NCBI RefSeq assembly: GCF_028285715.1 | Contig: NZ_JANQOO010000020.1 | Location: 186,001 to 250,000 of the forward strand | Source of the DNA: Ulvibacterium sp. | GTDB taxonomy: Bacteria > Bacteroidota > Bacteroidia > Flavobacteriales > Flavobacteriaceae | Direction: 5' to 3' | DNA: 64,000 bases | Shown here: one piece after another, positions 62,160 to 64,000 of the stretch | Position numbering within the stretch: the stretch's first letter is position 1 | How the letters are laid out: each line of letters starts with the position of its first letter | Position numbers and translations under genes: made by a program | The notes under the pieces: model-generated | The model's database searches: none | What the model was told of the DNA's origin: nothing | The model's input: the letters and a program-made list of their open reading frames with translations, nothing else

Positions 62160-64000
62160 TTATTCTGTTCGCAAGCTTTTTATCGGATTAACCACCGCAG
62201 CCTTGATGCTTTGATAACTAACCGTTACTATGGCAATTCCCAGGGCCAAAAAGGCTGCAAATGCCAGTATCCACCAATTGACTTCTATGCGATACGAAAA
62301 ATCCTGAAGCCACTGATCCATGGCATACCAACCAATGGGCAAAGAGATAAGTATGCCTATGCCCACGAGCTTGATGAAATCCAAAGTGAGTCGATATGAA
62401 ATTTGTCCCACACTGGCACCCAACACCTTTCTCACACCGATTTCCTTAGTTCTTTTTTCAGCGTTAAAAGCCGCCAATCCAAATAAGCCAAGGCAAGCGA
62501 TTAAAATGGATAGTGTGGTAAATATGATGAAAATGCGACCCAAGCGTTGTTCGGACTTATAGGTATCGTTAAATGATTCTTCCATGAAGTAGTAATCAAA
62601 GGGTTGGCCAGGAGCCACTTTGTTCCAAATCCCCTCTATACCTGCAATTGCATTTGAAAAATTATCGGTTTCGAGCTTTACGGCCATGGAACCCGCCCAG
62701 TCGCTCAAATGAAGGCTCAAGGCCTCTATTTCTTCCCTAAAAGGGGAGAAATGGAAGTTCTTTACCACGCCGATAATTGTAAAATATTTTGGGTTTTCTT
62801 GACCCAGACCCTGAGTAAAGCGCATGCCAATGACATCTTCGGGAGAAACCCCGATGGTGGCCACTGCGGATTCATTGATAATTATACTTGTTGAATCATT
62901 TTTGAACGCCCGGTCAAAATTTCTCCCGGCAACAACCTCAAGACCCATGGTAGATACATAATCATGGTCCACGCCCCACGTCTGCATACTTACGGCATTT
63001 TCCTGATCTGTAGCCCCTTCCTCTGGGGCAAAAACAGTATCAGATCTACCCGAGGGGGTTGGAAAAAAACTGCTAAGGGTAGCGTTCTCGACAAACGCCA
63101 ATTTTTTCACTTCTTCCTTAAAAGAAGCCACTTGATTTTCAGCGGTAAAGACATCGTCGACGATGAGCACTTGGTCCTTGGAAAAACCAAGATCTTTATT
63201 CTGAATATATTGTAATTGCTGATACACGACCAATGTACCGATTATCAAAAAAACGGAAATTGCAAATTGAAATATCACCAACCCGTTTCGTATTCCTCCT
63301 CCTCCTAAATTATTGCCCGTTATGCCTTTGAGCACTTTTACCGGGACAAATTTCGAGATAAAAAATGCTGGATAGCTCCCTGAAAAAAGTGCCAGCACCG
63401 CTCCCGAAACCAACAAAACCAACCAAAAGAAAGGATTTGCATAGGGCATGGAAATATCCTTATCCGCCAAGGTATTGAAATAGGGCAAAACCAGGATGGC
63501 CAGTATAAAAGCGACCAAAAGAGAACCGAAAGAAACCAGACCCGACTCGATTAAAAATTGACGGATAAGCTCTCTTCTATTGGAACCCAGTGTTTTTCGT
63601 ATACCCACTTCCTTGGCTCTTTTTAAGGAGTGGGCGGTGCTTAGATTCATGAAGTTTACACTGGCCAGAACAATCAGGAATATGGCAATAAAAGATAGGA
63701 TGTATATACTTTGAATATCGTTGTTACCGCTTATTTCCGCTACCCTATCGGATTTTAAATGTATATCGGTAAGTGGAATGGTGCTATAGATCAAATGGTT
63801 GCCGGCGGCCTTGAACTGTTCCTCGGTAATGCCCGGCATAAATTGTTGCACCCCCGGAATTACATATTTACCCAAAAAGTCCCGTAAGGGCGCTTGTAAA
63901 TTCTCGATGTTGGCCGATGGAATTAACTTAATGAACGTTTGATAGTTGTTACTGCCCCAGTTCACTACACGGGAATCATCGTAACCGGCCATAGCCATAA
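62160..64000 (-). CDS. P24: FtsX/MacB-type ABC permease, N-terminus cut by window edge
   Basis: About 613 residues are visible; by alignment to relatives roughly 200 N-terminal residues (TM1 and most of periplasmic domain 1) lie beyond 64000, and the Met codon at 63998 is internal. Visible: a WGSNNYQTF element that in W-class members falls near residue 217, stalk PLTDIHLKSDR, TM2 (ASVNFMNLSTA), loop AKEVGIRKTLGSN, TM3-TM5, a Gly-rich turn GNNLGGGGIR, periplasmic domain 2 (WGVDHDYVSTMGL, GRNFDRAFKNDS, GVVKNFHFSPF), TM6 (ACLGLFGL), loop KEIGVRKVLGAS, tail NPIKSLRTE. Related to P18 in periplasmic domain 2. It shows that the array continues past the window on the upstream side. Confidence 0.93.
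   Translation of the reverse strand, partial: MAMAGYDDSRVVNWGSNNYQTFIKLIPSANIENLQAPLRDFLGKYVIPGVQQFMPGITEEQFKAAGNHLIYSTIPLTDIHLKSDRVAEISGNNDIQSIYILSFIAIFLIVLASVNFMNLSTAHSLKRAKEVGIRKTLGSNRRELIRQFLIESGLVSFGSLLVAFILAILVLPYFNTLADKDISMPYANPFFWLVLLVSGAVLALFSGSYPAFFISKFVPVKVLKGITGNNLGGGGIRNGLVIFQFAISVFLIIGTLVVYQQLQYIQNKDLGFSKDQVLIVDDVFTAENQVASFKEEVKKLAFVENATLSSFFPTPSGRSDTVFAPEEGATDQENAVSMQTWGVDHDYVSTMGLEVVAGRNFDRAFKNDSTSIIINESAVATIGVSPEDVIGMRFTQGLGQENPKYFTIIGVVKNFHFSPFREEIEALSLHLSDWAGSMAVKLETDNFSNAIAGIEGIWNKVAPGQPFDYYFMEESFNDTYKSEQRLGRIFIIFTTLSILIACLGLFGLAAFNAEKRTKEIGVRKVLGASVGQISYRLTLDFIKLVGIGILISLPIGWYAMDQWLQDFSYRIEVNWWILAFAAFLALGIAIVTVSYQSIKAAVVNPIKSLRTE

Noticed and set aside
32..62600. Many plus-strand reading frames of 60-210 codons
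   Set aside because: Each lies opposite a minus-strand gene with clear family motifs and shows no domain, signal or start context of its own; they are antisense shadows.
1..64000. CRISPR array, tRNA or rRNA genes, transposase or integrase, phage genes
   Set aside because: No spaced short repeats, no cloverleaf or rRNA core sequences, and no DDE or recombinase motifs in any frame.
1..64000. Invertase-driven shuffling of the permeases
   Set aside because: All genes face the same way, no site-specific recombinase is present, and the repeats found are direct. Gene conversion or unequal crossing-over is the simpler reading.

Overview
The window looks like part of a chromosome from a marine-type member of the Bacteroidota, most likely Flavobacteriaceae. 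The reasons are A-rich leaders without Shine-Dalgarno sequences, signal peptides that end in a small residue followed by Gln, DUF2807, DUF2911 and PKD exported proteins, and 800-residue two-unit FtsX/MacB-type permeases that are typical of this group. I cannot name a genus.

Every gene I can support lies on the minus strand, so transcription runs from high to low coordinates. The window is essentially one array of 24 paralogous ABC-transporter-type permeases: 22 complete genes of 785-809 codons (up to 815 with the longest starts) and two cut by the window edges. I call them P1 to P24 in coordinate order. Each repeats the same plan twice in one chain: TM1, a MacB-like periplasmic domain, TM2-TM4, then TM5, a second periplasmic domain, TM6-TM8. 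A cytoplasmic KEIGxRKxxG-type loop follows TM2 and TM6, and the chain ends in L-[RK]-x-E. There is no ATP-binding cassette gene, no outer-membrane channel and no regulator anywhere in the 64 kb.

Layout: 1-15136 holds P1, P2, a DUF2807 protein, then P3-P6. 15137-18199 is an island with a PKD-domain lipoprotein and a GH26 mannanase, containing the longest non-coding stretch (511 bp). 18200-64000 holds P7-P24, interrupted only by a DUF2911/TPR protein (28125-29231) and an alpha/beta hydrolase (31660-32493). In this last 46 kb no gap exceeds 114 bp. All five non-permease genes encode exported proteins.

The permeases fall into three classes by the motif just before TM2. D-class (L-x-PL-x-DIH-like): P3, P4, P6, P7, P8, P12, P13, P15, P16, P18, P21, P23, P24. 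W-class (PM-x-x-W-x-L-like): P9, P10, P14, P17, P19, P22. Y-class (YL-x-G-x-x-ENG-like): P1, P2, P5, P11, P20. Classes are interleaved, so neighbours are often not nearest relatives. P12/P13 are a clear tandem pair, P14/P22 a close but distant-in-position pair, and P3/P4 and P9 look mosaic.

Two large upstream gaps carry the same 16-5-16 inverted repeat, a candidate operator. Duplicated start regions and leaders mark past tandem duplication or gene conversion. The best candidate for an undescribed system is the array itself: many permeases with intact NBD-contact loops and diversified periplasmic domains, but no local ATPase.
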